Positions 13,600 through 14,043 of a DNA stretch of 14,043 nucleotides are shown piece by piece. Each line of letters starts with the position of its first letter. Position 1 is the first letter of the stretch. The position numbers and the translations under genes were made by a program. Under the pieces are notes generated by a model. That model saw only the letters and a program-made list of their open reading frames with translations. It made no database searches and was not told where the DNA came from. Source of the stretch: Pseudomonadota bacterium (GTDB lineage Bacteria > Pseudomonadota > Gammaproteobacteria > Steroidobacterales > Steroidobacteraceae); NCBI GenBank assembly GCA_018241455.1, contig JAFEDW010000027.1, positions 1 to 14,043 of the forward strand. Direction: 5' to 3'.

Positions 13600-14043
13600 G
13601 CCGGTTCTCCGTGGATCTTGTGGGAGGCCAACGCGAAGCGCGGTTCGGGCTGGCCAGCGCCGAGTACGAGATCGGCGACGTAGCGTCCCACGGCCGGCCC
13701 CTGCTTGAATCCGTGGCCACTGCCGCCGCCGACCAGCCAGGCATTGCTCCAGTCCGGGTGCCGATCGATCAGCAGGTCGCCATTGTCGGTATTCTCGTAC
13801 GGACAGACCCTCGATTCGGCCAGCGGCTGCTGCGCGAGGTCCGGAAAGCGCCGTGCGAGATAGGCCCGCACGTCCACCAGCGCCTGGTCGGTGATCCGGC
13901 GGTCGCCGGCGTCGGGATCGAATACGGGCCCATGCGCATCGAGCGCGATCTTGAAGCCGCGCGATTCGATGTCCGGAAAGCCGTAGTGGTAGTCCTTGCT
14001 GCTGATGTCGACCCAGGCCGGCAGGTGCGCGCCATCGAAGCGA
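13596..14043 (-). CDS. FAD-dependent amine oxidase, C-terminal part (sarcosine oxidase-like), cut by window edge
   Basis: The open frame runs off the right edge, so only about the last 149 residues are present and the FAD-binding N-terminus lies outside. The visible part has KDYHYGFPDIESRGFKIA and HGPVFDPDAGDR, then RVCPYENTDNGD and GGGSGHGFKQGPAVG, closely resembling monomeric sarcosine oxidase and N-methyltryptophan oxidase (DAO superfamily). In monomeric sarcosine oxidase the Cys at the corresponding place binds FAD covalently; here that Cys codon is at 13803-13805. The enzyme would oxidise a secondary or N-methylated amine to an imine or aldehyde plus H2O2. It is followed by the overlapping cupin gene. 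A GTG at 13877 is not the start, because strongly conserved sequence continues upstream of it. Confidence 0.88.
   Translation of the reverse strand, partial: RFDGAHLPAWVDISSKDYHYGFPDIESRGFKIALDAHGPVFDPDAGDRRITDQALVDVRAYLARRFPDLAQQPLAESRVCPYENTDNGDLLIDRHPDWSNAWLVGGGSGHGFKQGPAVGRYVADLVLGAGQPEPRFALASHKIHGEPA

Overview
This window is GC-rich DNA with tightly packed genes, mostly short intergenic gaps and clear Shine-Dalgarno sites. It looks like the chromosome of a high-GC proteobacterium with broad catabolic capacity. The sequence does not let me name a genus. I see no rRNA, tRNA, insertion sequence, integrase, CRISPR array or plasmid gene, so this is metabolic rather than mobile DNA.

Left part: an exported alpha/beta-hydrolase of the putative-esterase type (119-1072, +) converges on a large ATP-binding LuxR regulator of the MalT/LAL type (1119-3848, -). 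The regulator is divergent from a seven-gene run on the + strand. The 131-139 bp between them hold a candidate extended -10 promoter for the regulator, two direct copies of CCTACCC 22 bp apart, and a strong inverted repeat (3940-3973) that ends just before the ribosome binding site of the first operon gene.

Centre (3988-13092, +): seven genes with gaps of at most 45 bp, several of them overlapping, probably one operon. In order they encode a short hydantoinase/oxoprolinase (HyuA-like) ATPase, a DUF917/S-Me-THD protein overlapping it by 4 bp, a secreted Amidohydro_3 (YtcJ-like) amidohydrolase, an NAD-type aldehyde dehydrogenase, a short-chain dehydrogenase, an MFS transporter with aromatic acid:H+ symporter motifs, and a secreted YncE-like beta-propeller. 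Read together this is a catabolic module: uptake of an organic acid, cleavage of cyclic amide or hydantoin-like C-N bonds, and oxidation of alcohol and aldehyde intermediates. The substrate cannot be read from the sequence. The HyuA/DUF917 pair points to a hydantoin, thiohydantoin or lactam ring.

Right part: two genes on the - strand converge on the operon. They are a flavin amine oxidase of the sarcosine/N-methyl-amino-acid oxidase type, cut by the window edge, and a twin-arginine-signal cupin overlapping it by 4 bp. They may extend the same metabolism or be an independent unit.

The main open question is the function of the 3988-13092 cluster. It has no ring hydroxylase, ring-cleaving dioxygenase or CoA ligase, so it does not match a textbook aromatic pathway.
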